The translations under genes were made by a program, and so were the position numbers. DNA of 49,859 bases from Paulinella micropora (taxonomy: Eukaryota; Cercozoa; Imbricatea; Euglyphida; Paulinellidae), in NCBI GenBank assembly GCA_019918135.1, contig WBZZ01002986.1:45001-94859 (forward strand), written 5' to 3'. The notes beneath the pieces were generated by a model that was given only the letters and a program-made list of their open reading frames with translations, was not told the DNA's origin and did not search any database. Shown one piece after another: positions 28,806 to 39,193 of the stretch. How positions within the stretch are numbered: the first letter of the stretch is position 1; every line of letters begins with the position of its first letter.

Positions 28806-31418
28806 ATGTCGAGAGAAATTCACGCAGCCGCTGCACCGGCTGCTGTAGAGCCACAGGAAGAGGTCGTTCTGTGTGTGGTAAAAAAAGAAGACGACACGTA
28901 CGACCGTAGCACATTGTATGTGCCCGCCGCGGTGGCCAAGGACAGGTATTTGGCGGCACAAGCCATCTACAAGACGTACTTTGCTCTTAGAAAAAAAGAG
29001 TGTAACTTGTTCGGCGTGGTGGGAGACCATTCCAGCTGGCTCTTGACTATTGTAAAAGAAAAGACCAAACCAGAACCAAAATCATGGGCCATATGCCAGG
29101 GACACTACTGGTGTAGCGAAGCGGAGGTCAAATCCATTGACCGCAATGAATACACCAAACAAACAGAGAGCTCCGAGCTCTTGGTTTCCACAACGTACAA
29201 AGGCAAAGTTGTCGCCTCGGTACGGAGGATCGATCGAAAGGCCGTTGTTCAGGGGAATAGGCTTGAAGCGTTGGAGAAAGAAAGGGATAAACTTGTATCC
29301 GCAATGGCGAAGGCCGACAAGAACGCACTGAGGGGTATGGTAGACAAGATGAGCAAAATTCTAGAAGATATAAGCAAACTCGAGCAGAAGCCTGTAACTC
29401 CTACCGAAGCCCCACAGGCCGTAAAGGCGTCGTCGCCGACCCAACGCCCCTTAAAAAAGCCGAGACTAGACAAGCAAAAGAGCAATGGGAAATCATCTGC
29501 GCCGGCCACAGGCGAGCGACAGACCCCGTCAATCGAGCCCTCCCCTGTTGTTGTTGTCAATGACTCTCCGTTGGCCAAGAACGGTTATTGTATCGCGTCA
29601 ATGGAGGACCTCATGTGGGAAGAGGACGAGAAATGGTTTGCAAGCCTGCCCTTGTATCATCGCCTTTCCAAAGAACGCGGGTGTCGAACATTTCTGGAAA
29701 CAGCGGCGCCGAAGGTAGATAGCAAATCAATGAAGGTGTACTTTTCGCCCAAGAAGGATAAAGATGCAGGGCTCGTGCAAGACCTAGCCTCTCCCGACAG
29801 CTACGTGCACTTGTATACCTACTGTCTGCGCTATGCTGCCGCACGAGCTGCTTACCCTTTGCTGCAAAAGTACGTTAAAAGTAGGGGCCCCGGCTGGTAC
29901 GTGGAGCAGCTCCTTGCGCCGTACAGCCAGAGTGTCGGTGACAAAACCCCAAAGAAGGCTCAGGACAGCTTTGTCCGCGGGGCCGATTTGGTGGGCTACG
30001 AAAACGAAAACGAGGAGCTGGTGGAGGGATTTGTGAACGAGGGGCTGGAGCCGCAAGAGTTGCGCATTTGTCCGCTCTTTGGGGCAGGCCAGCTCCCTCG
30101 ACCAATCCTTTTTATGTATAAGCGCGAAACAGTACAGAAAGTTGTTAAGGGTATTCAACAAGAAAAGGGCGGGGATTCTGGGAATGCGTCTAGCCAAGAT
30201 ATTGAGCTTGCGCACCAGCGACTTCAAGAATTGTGCAATAAACTGGCCCAAAGCCAAATCACCGCCGAAAACCCTAAAAAAGTGACCCCGCCTCAGGATG
30301 AAAAGCTGTTTGGTCAAGCGGTGGACGCCTTGCTCAAAGGGCTCGGGCTAGAGGCTAAAGACAACAACGGGAAGAAGACTTACAAGCGAAGGATTGAAGA
30401 AGAGCTGTTGAGCGAGGGTGTCAAAGAGTGGGGGCTCTACCAGGTGCTGGACGATGCAAGCAAAACTGTCCAAGTCCAGCCGGGGGAAATGATATTGTAC
30501 CCCGCCAAGGCGTGGCGCCGGCTGTCCAATCTCTTGCCGGGGAGGTGTGGACGTCAATATCTCTGCTTCCGCCTAGTTCGGAGCGTCAAGACCCCCGTGC
30601 CCATGTTTGGCGGCTATAATGCCGAGGAGGGCACAGTCGAAGAGAAGCTGTCTGACCGCCGCGGCTTATGGGAAGTACTGAGCAAGCACCCCTCTTTTAT
30701 CGTGGATTTTCTGCGGTATCAGACAGACCTCAGCAGCAAAAGGATTGTTAAAAGCGACGTCTGCTCCGAGTTTGCCGACAAGATCGCCCCTCTGCCTGTA
30801 AAAGGCAGCAAGAAAAGGAGCGTGCTCCCAAATAAGCATAAGCCTTTGACCGCACTGCAGGGTCTTGCGGAGGACAAGCAAAAAGTAGTGCTCAACGCGC
30901 TGCGCCCTTGGACCGACCAGGCGAATTATTGTTTCCAAGACTTTAATGCGCCCTGTACTCCGTCAGGAATGGTGCTCCCTATGTACAATGTACGCCAACC
31001 TCCATCAACATTACTAAGCTTTTCTGAGCAATTTGATGCGCGGCTTCTGTACCTGTCCGACTCCAAGAAATGGAACGGCAAAAAAGTCATCCCGTGCTAC
31101 TGGCCCCCGTTGCTTCTCAAGCAAGAACTATCCGAACACAAAGAATGCATTCCCGAAACTCTGTATCCGACTTACACAGATGATAACCTAAAAGTTCCCT
31201 TCTTGGGTACCCCAGCCAAATTAGACGGAAGTATTAGCTTTCCCACCAACGCACTCTTGGCGGCGCATGGGAGAGCGCAAAAATCCAACGGACCCAAGCA
31301 TCTGTATCTGTCGGGCGCTACTGCAAATGAGATGAAAGAGAAGAAGAAGACGATACCGGAGCCCAAGTCGAAGACAAAGAAAAAACAAGTGGCGACCAGA
31401 CGTCACGCCCTACGGTAA
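28806..31418 (+). CDS. Large unrecognised protein (870 aa), possible virion or packaging protein
   Basis: Intact from ATG 28,806. Residues about 1-135 form a compact domain (YLAAQAIYKTYFALRKKECNL, YWCSEAEVKSIDR). A charged coiled-coil-like stretch (ALEKERDKLVSAMAKADKNAL) and a Lys/Pro linker to about 250 follow. The large globular part (YHRLSKERGCRTFLETAAPK, LYTYCLRYAAARAAYPLLQ, VDFLRYQTDL) runs to about 830, with a basic C-tail (KKKQVATRRHALR). Nothing suggests a known enzyme. Codon use fits its neighbours. Its place between the scaffold and capsid candidates favours a structural or packaging role, an inference only. Confidence 0.65.
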   Translation: MSREIHAAAAPAAVEPQEEVVLCVVKKEDDTYDRSTLYVPAAVAKDRYLAAQAIYKTYFALRKKECNLFGVVGDHSSWLLTIVKEKTKPEPKSWAICQGHYWCSEAEVKSIDRNEYTKQTESSELLVSTTYKGKVVASVRRIDRKAVVQGNRLEALEKERDKLVSAMAKADKNALRGMVDKMSKILEDISKLEQKPVTPTEAPQAVKASSPTQRPLKKPRLDKQKSNGKSSAPATGERQTPSIEPSPVVVVNDSPLAKNGYCIASMEDLMWEEDEKWFASLPLYHRLSKERGCRTFLETAAPKVDSKSMKVYFSPKKDKDAGLVQDLASPDSYVHLYTYCLRYAAARAAYPLLQKYVKSRGPGWYVEQLLAPYSQSVGDKTPKKAQDSFVRGADLVGYENENEELVEGFVNEGLEPQELRICPLFGAGQLPRPILFMYKRETVQKVVKGIQQEKGGDSGNASSQDIELAHQRLQELCNKLAQSQITAENPKKVTPPQDEKLFGQAVDALLKGLGLEAKDNNGKKTYKRRIEEELLSEGVKEWGLYQVLDDASKTVQVQPGEMILYPAKAWRRLSNLLPGRCGRQYLCFRLVRSVKTPVPMFGGYNAEEGTVEEKLSDRRGLWEVLSKHPSFIVDFLRYQTDLSSKRIVKSDVCSEFADKIAPLPVKGSKKRSVLPNKHKPLTALQGLAEDKQKVVLNALRPWTDQANYCFQDFNAPCTPSGMVLPMYNVRQPPSTLLSFSEQFDARLLYLSDSKKWNGKKVIPCYWPPLLLKQELSEHKECIPETLYPTYTDDNLKVPFLGTPAKLDGSISFPTNALLAAHGRAQKSNGPKHLYLSGATANEMKEKKKTIPEPKSKTKKKQVATRRHALR

Positions 31419-31533
31419 AAAAAGAAACGTTTATAATTATTGACGACGACGAGGATTGATACAAAAAGAAACCAGAACAAATTAAAAAAAAGTTTTTAAT
31501 TTTTTTTGTTTACTTTTTAATAATGTCGGGGGG

Positions 31534-32648
31534 CTAAGCTTTGGGCCCTGCCGCCGTGACCACCCAAGTCACAGTCAGAGCGTTGGTTGTGGCCAGCAGT
31601 AGGTAGCCGGCTTCGGCACAAAAGTGCCGCCCCAGTATTAATTCAAAATCTACGGCGGTTGGCAGGAGGGGGCGGCTTTCGGAGGAGCGCTTGCGCGGCC
31701 GCTCTGATGCCCTGAAGGCGACGGCTTTCGGCGCCTCCCACACGTCGGGTAAGCGGTACAGCACACACTGGCTGTACACCTCCCAAGCACACAGCGCCAG
31801 AATAAACAGAGATTCCAGCCCGACCCCGGCCCAGACTACGAGCGCGGCGCCGGGGGAGCCGTACAGGCGCAACCACAGCGTCAGCACGGACAGGAGCCAC
31901 AGGAGGGCCGAGAGGCACCAGCAACGAAAGACCAGGCACGTGAGGGCCTGGGCCTCTCGCGGTGTCAGTGTGGCAATTCTCGGGTTTGCTGAGTTACAAT
32001 TGGTGCCTGCTAAACATTGTAGCCGCGGGGTATCTTCTGACCCGCTGTCGCTGTCGTAGTCCGGACTGCTTTTGTCGCCCATGGGGTGGGGTGAACTGCA
32101 GCACCCTAGCACCGACCAGTCCAAGGGCATGGCCTCCAGCAGGCAGCGGGAGGTGCGGGGTTTCTCTGACTGCCGGCGCTTAGATCCCTGATCCTTTGAA
32201 TGTACGGTATAATGACACGAGAAAAGCTTAGTGGTAGTAGGGCTCCTATTGAGATGGCCAACACGGAGCCAACGATTTCCAATGCCCAGACTGCAGCCCT
32301 GTCCAGGCACCACTGCGTCGTGGGCGGCGGCAGCAGTCTGTCTAGGCTTAGCAAGGCCAGCGGACTTAATATTAAATATTCTGTCCAGCGCGTATACTTG
32401 GATGTCATGCCGCAGCGGTAAGAGACGATGGAGCTCCGTCGCGTGGACGTCTCGACCTCACGCCTGCACTGGTCTCGGGCGTCCTCGAAAATGTACAGGA
32501 GCTGACACAGGTTGGTTACTATAGCAGAGGCGTGCGCTGCCAGTGGTAGCCCAAGCAAAGGCCGACGACAGCTCAGAAAAATGACCATGCCTAGATGACA
32601 ACTCAGAGCCAAGCAATGCAACCCAAACAGCGCAAGATAATGATGCAT
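31534..32648 (-). CDS. Heliorhodopsin-like seven-TM protein, frame change mid-gene
   Basis: Start at ATG 32,648 (MHHYLALFGLHCLALSCHLGMV, TM-A). TM-B is followed by YTRWTEYLILSPLALLSL, which matches the RWxEY motif of heliorhodopsin helix C (Glu is the counter-ion there). After TM-D the frame changes near 32,200, either by an indel or by a short GT-AG intron of about 47 bases; the other frame then continues through an acidic loop to more hydrophobic helices. The last helix (AEAGYLLLATTNALTVTWVV) has no lysine where retinal binds in the family. So it may be a non-pigmented relative. Heliorhodopsins are known in mirusviruses and some algal viruses. Confidence 0.6.
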
Positions 32649-32818
32649 GTTTGGACCGGAAATATCTTTTAATTTATTTTGCCGTTGTTTTCTTTGTACA
32701 GAATGGACAGAGGAAGCGCAAAAACACACCGGGAAGGAGAGAAGGGGGGGAGGGGGAGAGGAAGAAAAGAAAGAGCACACGAGGGGTGACGGAGAGGGGG
32801 GGGGGGGGGAGAGGAGGC

Positions 32819-33903
32819 CTAGAAAGGCCTTTTCATATGGTTTTCTAGCGCAGCAGGGGGTGTCCAAGACGCGGATGCGTCGTGATCTCTCCACAGCGTG
32901 CAAAGGGGCTTAGTCGGAGCAAAGCCTTTGGCGGACAGACTTTCACAAGTTCCGTTGGCTTGGCTAGCAGCATTTTTCTGTTCTATTGGCAATGAATATC
33001 GAACTACGACGTGACCTCGCTCTAGGTTTAGCCAACTCACCACGTTGGACGCTCTTCTCTCTGACAGGAAACGCTCGGAAGCCTCCATGATGTTGAGGGC
33101 GCAGCGCCCCGTCAGGTGGTCGATGCCCGCTATCACGACGGATATGCTGCGATCGCAGTAATCGGCCGAGATCACGCTGTCGACCACCACGACCGACACG
33201 GCCTGCTGCCAAAGTTTCCAGAGGTTGCCTAGCGAGGCCCGGTCTTTCAAATTATCATTGCTCTTGCCCGCCAAAGTAAGACACATAAGTATCAACAGCT
33301 GCCCCAGAATGGGCATGTGCTGGTCGAGCAAGGGTAGCGGCAGGTCTTTTTCGGGGCGGTAGTAGTTCCAGTGTTGTTTATCTAGCTGCAGGGTTCGCAG
33401 CGCGTATGTGACCTTGGCCTCCGGACGTAGTTGCGACAAAGCCTCGGCGGGGCTCAGGTCAAGGTCCGGAAAAAATGTGGCAAGCGCAGGAGCTGTTGCT
33501 CCAGCGCCAGCAACTCTTCACAGAGCAAGAGATCATCACGCCAAGCGTCTGTGGCGCCGGCGTGCGCGTGCAGCCTTAGCTGATAGCGTCCTTGTCCCGA
33601 GAGCTCCAACAAGGTGTGTTGCGTAAGGCGCCTAAGGCCAAATATGAGAAAACGGCTGCGCCCGTGTTTTGTTTTTGTCTGTTCTAGAAGAAATGCCTCT
33701 CCACCCGGGGTTTTGTACAAAAGTATAGCCATAGTTAGGCCGGGAGATTCGGGGACATTCTCTGCCTTTTGCAGTGCCACACTGTTCAACAGTTGCGGGA
33801 CTATGGTTAGCAAGTGTGCTCGAAGTGCGTGAGCTTCGGTGTCCGTGTGCGAAGGCAGCGTCTTCTTCTTTCGGTACGGCTGAAAGCGAGCGGTGTGGCT
33901 CAT
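32819..33903 (-). CDS. Unrecognised protein, frame break in a T6/A6 run
   Basis: Starts at ATG 33,903 (MSHTARFQPYRKKKTLPS) and runs in one frame to 33,454. Protein-like sequence resumes in another frame immediately beyond a six-base T/A homopolymer at about 33,470 and runs to 32,819 (SQLRPEAKVTYALRTLQL, SVVIAGIDHLTGRCALNIME). Together that is a gene of about 360 codons. The break sits exactly on the homopolymer, so a sequencing indel is as likely as decay. No domain recognised. Confidence 0.55.
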
Positions 33904-34539
33904 ACTTGGAGTTGGAAGAGCGACTAAAGAAAAGGGAGGAAACGAGGTGTGCAAGTCTATGGGCACCCACGGTGTGCTCCCCTCTCAACCTCTCCCCCCC
34001 CGCCTTTTTTTTTACACTCTGCAGTTCCTTTGGAACAAGAGACAATTATTTTCCTCTCCCCCCCCCCCCCCCTTCTCCCCGCTCACCCTCACCCCCTGTC
34101 TCTCCCTTCCCCTCCCCCCTTCCCTCTCGTTCTCCCCTCCTCCTCCCCTTCCTCTCCTCCCTCCTCCCGTCCCCCCCCCCTTCCCCTAGGCTGGCAGGTC
34201 TTATTTTCCTTCCCCCGATCTTTTTTTTCCTCTCATTCTCTTTCCTCATATCCCTGCTTCCTTTAGTCTTCAAAAAAGCTTTTCGACAAGGCTTTCTCTT
34301 TTGCTGGTGGTAATTGCCTTTCCCCCCCCCCCCCCCCCCTTCCCCTCTCCCCTCCCCTTGTGTTTGCATTTCCCTCCTTTCCCCTCGCGCTCTCCCCCCC
34401 CCCCTCCCCTTTCTTTTTCTTGCCCCGCGTTTTCCCCTGCCTCCCTTGCTTTTGTTCTAAACAAAAAGACGTACTACAGTTCTGACATTTTCTTTGTCTT
34501 GGGTGTGGGGAGGGGTGTAGGAAAGGGCTTGTGCTGAAG
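33904..34539. repeat. C/T-rich divergent spacer upstream of the capsid gene
   Basis: About 600 bases dominated by CCCTCTCC and T tracts, with C runs near 34,063 and 34,325. Frames are Pro/Ser/Leu low complexity. It lies between divergent starts, so promoters for both genes should lie here, but no clear box is visible. Confidence 0.5.
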
Positions 34540-37500
34540 ATGATGGACGAGCAGCCTGCGCTGAAGAAGAGACGTATTTGGTCAATAGAAGAGGGGAAGG
34601 AAGAGGCAGGCGAGGAGGAGAGCGTGCGGGGTCCGCGAGGCGGCTCAGCGGAGGTCAAGCGCCCGGCCGGCGCGGGTCGTTGGCGACAGAAAAGGAGTTG
34701 GTTTGAGGAAGAAGAAGAAGATAAGTGGGAGATTGCGCGCGATGGCCCGGTGGGGATGCTGGCAAGTTTCAACGAGGCCATGAGCAAGATGAAGCCCATA
34801 ACGCTAGCCAAGGCGGCCCAGCAGGGCTCCCTGTCGGACACGGACCCGTACGAGTTTATAACGCAAAGCCTCTGGAATAGCTTCGAGGGGGGCCACTTCA
34901 CGACAGATCAGATGTTTATGAACATGTTGGTAGTGGCGCGCCCGGAGCTCCTGTCTGCGATCGCCATGTTGACGTGGGAGGAGTTTTTGGAAAAGCATCC
35001 TACAATCAAGCCGCACGGGGACAAGCTGACGATTGTGGAGTGGCAGTTCAACCCCAAGGCACTGAACCCCAAGAGCCTGCGCGTGCCGGGCACGCTGCTG
35101 GAAACCAGCCGCTCATCTAAGACCCAGGCCATCCAGCACTACGGAGTGGGATTTGTGATGCCCTCCGACTGGCCCATGGACAAGACCAAGGTGGTGGTGT
35201 ACGAGCAGTCGCTGCGGGCCGTCAGCACCTCGGTCGTGCTGTCTCTGAATTACAACCTGGTCTGCAAGCTGATGGAGGAAGCCATTGATCGTTTGGTGGA
35301 GACGGACTACCGCCTGTCCCTGATGGGCCAGCGCGACCTTAGCGCCTTGCTGGAGCAGCGGAACGCACAGACCTTTTCGGTGAACAAGGACGGCGTCGGC
35401 ATAAACGGGGTAGAGGTCAAGGCCGTTAGCCTGCTGCGGAATCTGGACAAGGAGCCCGACATGGTTTTGCTGACGAATGAGGTGTATCGCTTCGCCAACA
35501 CCATCAAGGCGGAGAGCAGGCTGTTGCCCTTGTTCGGCAACCCGGACCCTCCGTTGCGCCCCTACGACCGCACCAAGGAGAAGCTCGTCATGTTCCGCAC
35601 GCAGCACGGGCTGGACGCCATCCCCTCCCGCAGCTACCAGGTCGGGCGCCGTGAGCCCCACGACCCTACAACGACCCCGTGCCTGATCTCGGAGTGTTTC
35701 CAGATGCTGCCCATGCATTACCTCAGCGCTTGGGACTATGCTGACTACGTAACCTCGCACCGTACTATTGGCATCGTGGACGGGGACCAGGGCGAGATCC
35801 ATTACCTAACCTTGAAGCACGTGCTGAACTCTTGCGGGCTCTTCGGCGGCGGACGCGGCGGTGACCTGACGCCGTTAGGCACGAGTGTTTTCCAGGCCAT
35901 CCTCAATCAGAGAGGATCCGGAGGGAGCCGAGCAGGGGGTGGGAGTGCGGCGCCTGATTTCGTGGCTTCTGGTTGGAGCGCCAGCGGAGGTTCCAGACGC
36001 CGGGTGTCTGCGGGTGGCTTTTCCGACTCTGCCGGTAGCGGAGGGGATTCCGCCCCTGCTTCGAGAGGAGGCAGGTCGGGAGGAGGGGGCTCAGCCCCGG
36101 GGCGGTGGGGCACACATGACGTTGATGATGATGGCACACAGCTTAACCTGTGGAATCTTTACGCCAGCGCCAGACTGGAAAACATTATTGTCGAGCTTAT
36201 TTTGCAGCGCCCCCGGGTGTGGCCGCACCTGACCTCTGCGTCTATCGCCGGCAGCGACAGCAAGTCGCGGGCAAGCAGCTCCGCCGCTGCCCTGCGCCGC
36301 GGGGGGTCTATCTTTGTCCCCCAAAGCCCGCCCGACCTAAAGAAATATATGGACATGGATGAAGCGCCGCCCCCCGCACTAACTGTCAAATGCCTTCACG
36401 AGAGTGCCATGTACTTCCCCATGCCCGCGGACGTACAACCTCTCATACTTTATGCCGACATGCTCCGCGCCAAATGCGCTAGCGCAGGCGAGACAACTGA
36501 CAAGTTAGGCGACGATGAGAGCCTCGAGGACTGGATTGCGCGGGTGAAAGAGCTGGTGCTGTCCCAGCTGCTTCAGGATAGTGAAGGTTACAAGTTTGAT
36601 CCCAGCAATATCTTTATTACAGGCAGCTACGACCCAGCCAACGCAGACTGCAAGGACAAAGCCGCGGCCTTTTTGGCTGCGACTTTTTGTTGTAGATGGG
36701 AGGTTGAGGCTCAGGCCGGCCAAGCTATGCCCGAGATGTTAGTAGACTCAGTGAATGCCCATGTCGGCTCGAACTATGGTAAGGAGGTTGACATGAACAA
36801 CGAGTCTTTCCAGTTGTTGCGGCACGGCCTCCCCTCGGGCAAGGACCAGTCCGCGTTCGACAAGTACGCCTTGTATAACTGCTTGGGCAAGTTGTTTGAT
36901 AGGGCAAACCGTGATATGGACGAGGCAGGGAAGCAGGAGCGAATCAATTTTCTGATCAAGCTGCGAACCTGGGCCATGTCCGAGGCGAGCCAGGCTGTGC
37001 TGCGCACAGCCTATTACCGCATGGCCATTGGAGATGTCGTGAAGCGGTGGTCTGTGCTGACGGCGAACTTCTTTGGCGGGTGGGAGAAGATGGACTGCAA
37101 AACGCTGGGCGACATGTACAAGGAGTACGTGGACACTCGCGCTTCCAATGAAGCGGAGGTTATTCGGCAGGAGGTCGCCTGGGAGCTAGCCAGGCAGGGC
37201 GTGGCGCCCCCGCAGGAGGAGGCCGCGACGAGCGCAGTCACGGCAGCCCAGATCCAGAGCTGGCTACAACAGACGGCTATCAGCCAGCGCACGCTAGAGG
37301 TGCTGATGGACCTGGACCTGCCCATCCCGTTGAGTTTTCTCCTGTTCCGGCCCGCCGTCCGCTTTGTAGCGGGGTCCGCCCTGTTTATGCGCAAGGGTAG
37401 CGGCAGTGCGTTTGTGATTGTCAAGGACTCGGACGTAATCTTCGCCAATGATCCGGACTCTTTCCAAACCAGCGTGCAGGTGCGCTTTAAGGCGGGGACC

Positions 37501-38076
37501 GTGGTGGTTGACCGGCGCACGCTGCGCGTGGAACCCAACATTGTGTCGGTGCGCTACGTGCGGGGAGGCGGCGTCACCATCGCGTCCCCGGCGCAGGGTG
37601 GCTCCCGGGGCTCCACACCCAAGCCAGGCGAGGATTGGGATATTATCGCGGTCCCCCTGCCGTACCACTACCAGGTCAAGCACTGGTTTAGCTCCATGAC
37701 GGGCAAGTACTCGCGCGAAATGGTAGGGGGGCAAATGCAAGAGGACCCCTGCGCCGACATCTTTAGCACGGTGCTCACTGCTCTGGGCTACGTCGTGGAT
37801 GACCTTACCGGCGCACAGAAACAGCTTTTCTTGCCCGACGGCATACTCAAGCCCCGGGAGCACGAGCAATCTGTTTGTTGCCGGGGGGCGCAGCTGACCT
37901 ACAGCCCCGTCCACAAAAAACTGGTCGACGCCGGCGTGGGGCGGACGGCGCTCGGGCCGCGCGCAGACCCGCACGCGTTTATGCAACTCAAGGGAGCCGG
38001 CGCCGAGTATGCGGGCACGCGAGTGCAGGGGTCTACTTTTCTTACTCCGGTGCTAGGACCACAGCCGACGGCCTAG
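34540..38076 (+). CDS. Candidate major capsid protein (HK97-fold, herpes/mirus type)
   Basis: 1,178 aa from ATG 34,540, the largest gene here and intact. The N-terminal ~75 residues are charged (KKRRIW, EEEEEDKWE). A long folded part follows. A Gly/Ser-rich insertion covers about residues 458-526. The C-terminal third has LPIPLSFLLFRPAVRFVAG followed by ALFMRKGSGSAFVIVKDSD and a beta-rich stretch (VQVRFKAGTVVVDRR, VEPNIVSVRYV), the pattern I associate with the capsid floor domain of mirusvirus-type proteins. Size is slightly below herpesvirus capsid proteins. It sits with protease and scaffold candidates. No enzyme motifs. A structure prediction would settle it. Confidence 0.55.
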   Translation: MMDEQPALKKRRIWSIEEGKEEAGEEESVRGPRGGSAEVKRPAGAGRWRQKRSWFEEEEEDKWEIARDGPVGMLASFNEAMSKMKPITLAKAAQQGSLSDTDPYEFITQSLWNSFEGGHFTTDQMFMNMLVVARPELLSAIAMLTWEEFLEKHPTIKPHGDKLTIVEWQFNPKALNPKSLRVPGTLLETSRSSKTQAIQHYGVGFVMPSDWPMDKTKVVVYEQSLRAVSTSVVLSLNYNLVCKLMEEAIDRLVETDYRLSLMGQRDLSALLEQRNAQTFSVNKDGVGINGVEVKAVSLLRNLDKEPDMVLLTNEVYRFANTIKAESRLLPLFGNPDPPLRPYDRTKEKLVMFRTQHGLDAIPSRSYQVGRREPHDPTTTPCLISECFQMLPMHYLSAWDYADYVTSHRTIGIVDGDQGEIHYLTLKHVLNSCGLFGGGRGGDLTPLGTSVFQAILNQRGSGGSRAGGGSAAPDFVASGWSASGGSRRRVSAGGFSDSAGSGGDSAPASRGGRSGGGGSAPGRWGTHDVDDDGTQLNLWNLYASARLENIIVELILQRPRVWPHLTSASIAGSDSKSRASSSAAALRRGGSIFVPQSPPDLKKYMDMDEAPPPALTVKCLHESAMYFPMPADVQPLILYADMLRAKCASAGETTDKLGDDESLEDWIARVKELVLSQLLQDSEGYKFDPSNIFITGSYDPANADCKDKAAAFLAATFCCRWEVEAQAGQAMPEMLVDSVNAHVGSNYGKEVDMNNESFQLLRHGLPSGKDQSAFDKYALYNCLGKLFDRANRDMDEAGKQERINFLIKLRTWAMSEASQAVLRTAYYRMAIGDVVKRWSVLTANFFGGWEKMDCKTLGDMYKEYVDTRASNEAEVIRQEVAWELARQGVAPPQEEAATSAVTAAQIQSWLQQTAISQRTLEVLMDLDLPIPLSFLLFRPAVRFVAGSALFMRKGSGSAFVIVKDSDVIFANDPDSFQTSVQVRFKAGTVVVDRRTLRVEPNIVSVRYVRGGGVTIASPAQGGSRGSTPKPGEDWDIIAVPLPYHYQVKHWFSSMTGKYSREMVGGQMQEDPCADIFSTVLTALGYVVDDLTGAQKQLFLPDGILKPREHEQSVCCRGAQLTYSPVHKKLVDAGVGRTALGPRADPHAFMQLKGAGAEYAGTRVQGSTFLTPVLGPQPTA

Positions 38077-38162
38077 GGGGGGAAAGCCTCCAAGAGCAAG
38101 AATTTTGAAAAAGAAAAAAAAAGTTTCCCATTTATTATTAAAGAAAACTCACCTTGCGCGTG

Positions 38163-38204
<42 letters not shown>

Positions 38205-38207
38205 GAT
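38077..38207. other. Convergent 3' spacer with T33 run
   Basis: Between the capsid gene and the convergent Rpb5-like gene. It contains ttattattaaagaaaa and a T run of over 30 bases at about 38,167-38,199. Likely holds 3' end signals for both genes. Confidence 0.4.
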
Positions 38208-39026
38208 TTAATGCAGCAGCCTGTCCTCTCGGTCCGGTGCGTAGGGCTTCTTAGGCACAATGGACTCTTTGCGAAAGCGCTCTTCTGCTAGATATTCACA
38301 ACGCTTATATATGTACTGCTTCCCGCCCCCAAGAGTGGAACGAATGCGCACCACGTCCCCGGGGCGTACCCCCCACCACTTAGCGGCGGGGTCCGCGCTA
38401 AAAATTACGGGGAGCCCCTCTCGCTTCGCTTGGAACACCGCTTCCATCCGCTTGACCTCTTCTTCCGGCAGGGTTTCGTGCTCAAAGAAGTAACCCCCGC
38501 GTATGCCAGGCGGGTACAGAAAGGCGTCCTCGTCCCAGTAGTCGATTCGCCAACCGCGCTCGGCCTCCTGAGAGGCCATAAGCTCCGCCACGGGCACCCG
38601 ACGCTTACGGTGCACGATGAGCACGCGCCGGGCTTCGCCGGTTGGCACGCGTGCCTGCAAATCGCCGAGCCAATTGCGAACTACCTTATTGCGCAGAGAC
38701 GGCGCATGCGGGTCTTGAGCGCGGCGCCAGAGCACTGTCAGCGTGGGGCCTTCTCCGGAACTGGGCCTCCAGTCTCCTGCTATGTCCAACACGTTTGCAC
38801 TTTCTTCTTCACGCTTGTATCCCTGCCCCTCTAGGTACTTTCGTATGTTTTCGGCTACCACCGAGCTCTGCCAACCGCAGGGGCACTTGTCCGCGTCGTC
38901 TCGTGTGCTTAGAACTTCGCTGCCGCCGCAGTCGCTGCAAATCTGCTTCACGCCCCACCCTGACACTAAACCCACGCCCTCCCCACGCACCGACGCCAGT
39001 ACCTCTGAGAGTGGGATCCCGGACAT
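38208..39026 (-). CDS. RNA polymerase subunit Rpb5-like protein with N-terminal zinc ribbon
   Basis: 272 aa from ATG 39,026. The C-terminal part matches the Rpb5/RpoH assembly domain: LPEEEVKRMEAVFQAKREGL, then PVIFSADPAAKWWGVRPGD and VVRIRSTLGGGKQYIYKRC. These parallel the family's LP.I...DP.A...G...G.VV.I.R pattern. The middle part (RRVLIVHRKRRVPVAELMA, DEDAFLYP) resembles the N-terminal Rpb5 domain in degenerate form. Residues 30-50 carry CSDC...CPC, a possible zinc ribbon not usual in Rpb5. Rpb5 is shared by the cellular RNA polymerases and by large DNA viruses that transcribe their own genes. The C-terminal assignment is firm; the ribbon's role is unknown. Confidence 0.85.
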   Translation of the reverse strand: MSGIPLSEVLASVRGEGVGLVSGWGVKQICSDCGGSEVLSTRDDADKCPCGWQSSVVAENIRKYLEGQGYKREEESANVLDIAGDWRPSSGEGPTLTVLWRRAQDPHAPSLRNKVVRNWLGDLQARVPTGEARRVLIVHRKRRVPVAELMASQEAERGWRIDYWDEDAFLYPPGIRGGYFFEHETLPEEEVKRMEAVFQAKREGLPVIFSADPAAKWWGVRPGDVVRIRSTLGGGKQYIYKRCEYLAEERFRKESIVPKKPYAPDREDRLLH

Positions 39027-39193
39027 AATAATTTATTTTTTGTCCCCCCTCTCTTTATTTCTCTTGCTTTCTCTTTAGGAGAGAAAGAGGAGAGGAAGCC
39101 CTTTCCCCCACACCCCGCCCCTTTCTTTTGCGTTAGTGCGCGTGGGGCGGGGAGGGGGGGGGGGGGAGGATAGAGATGGGTGTGATCCGGGGC

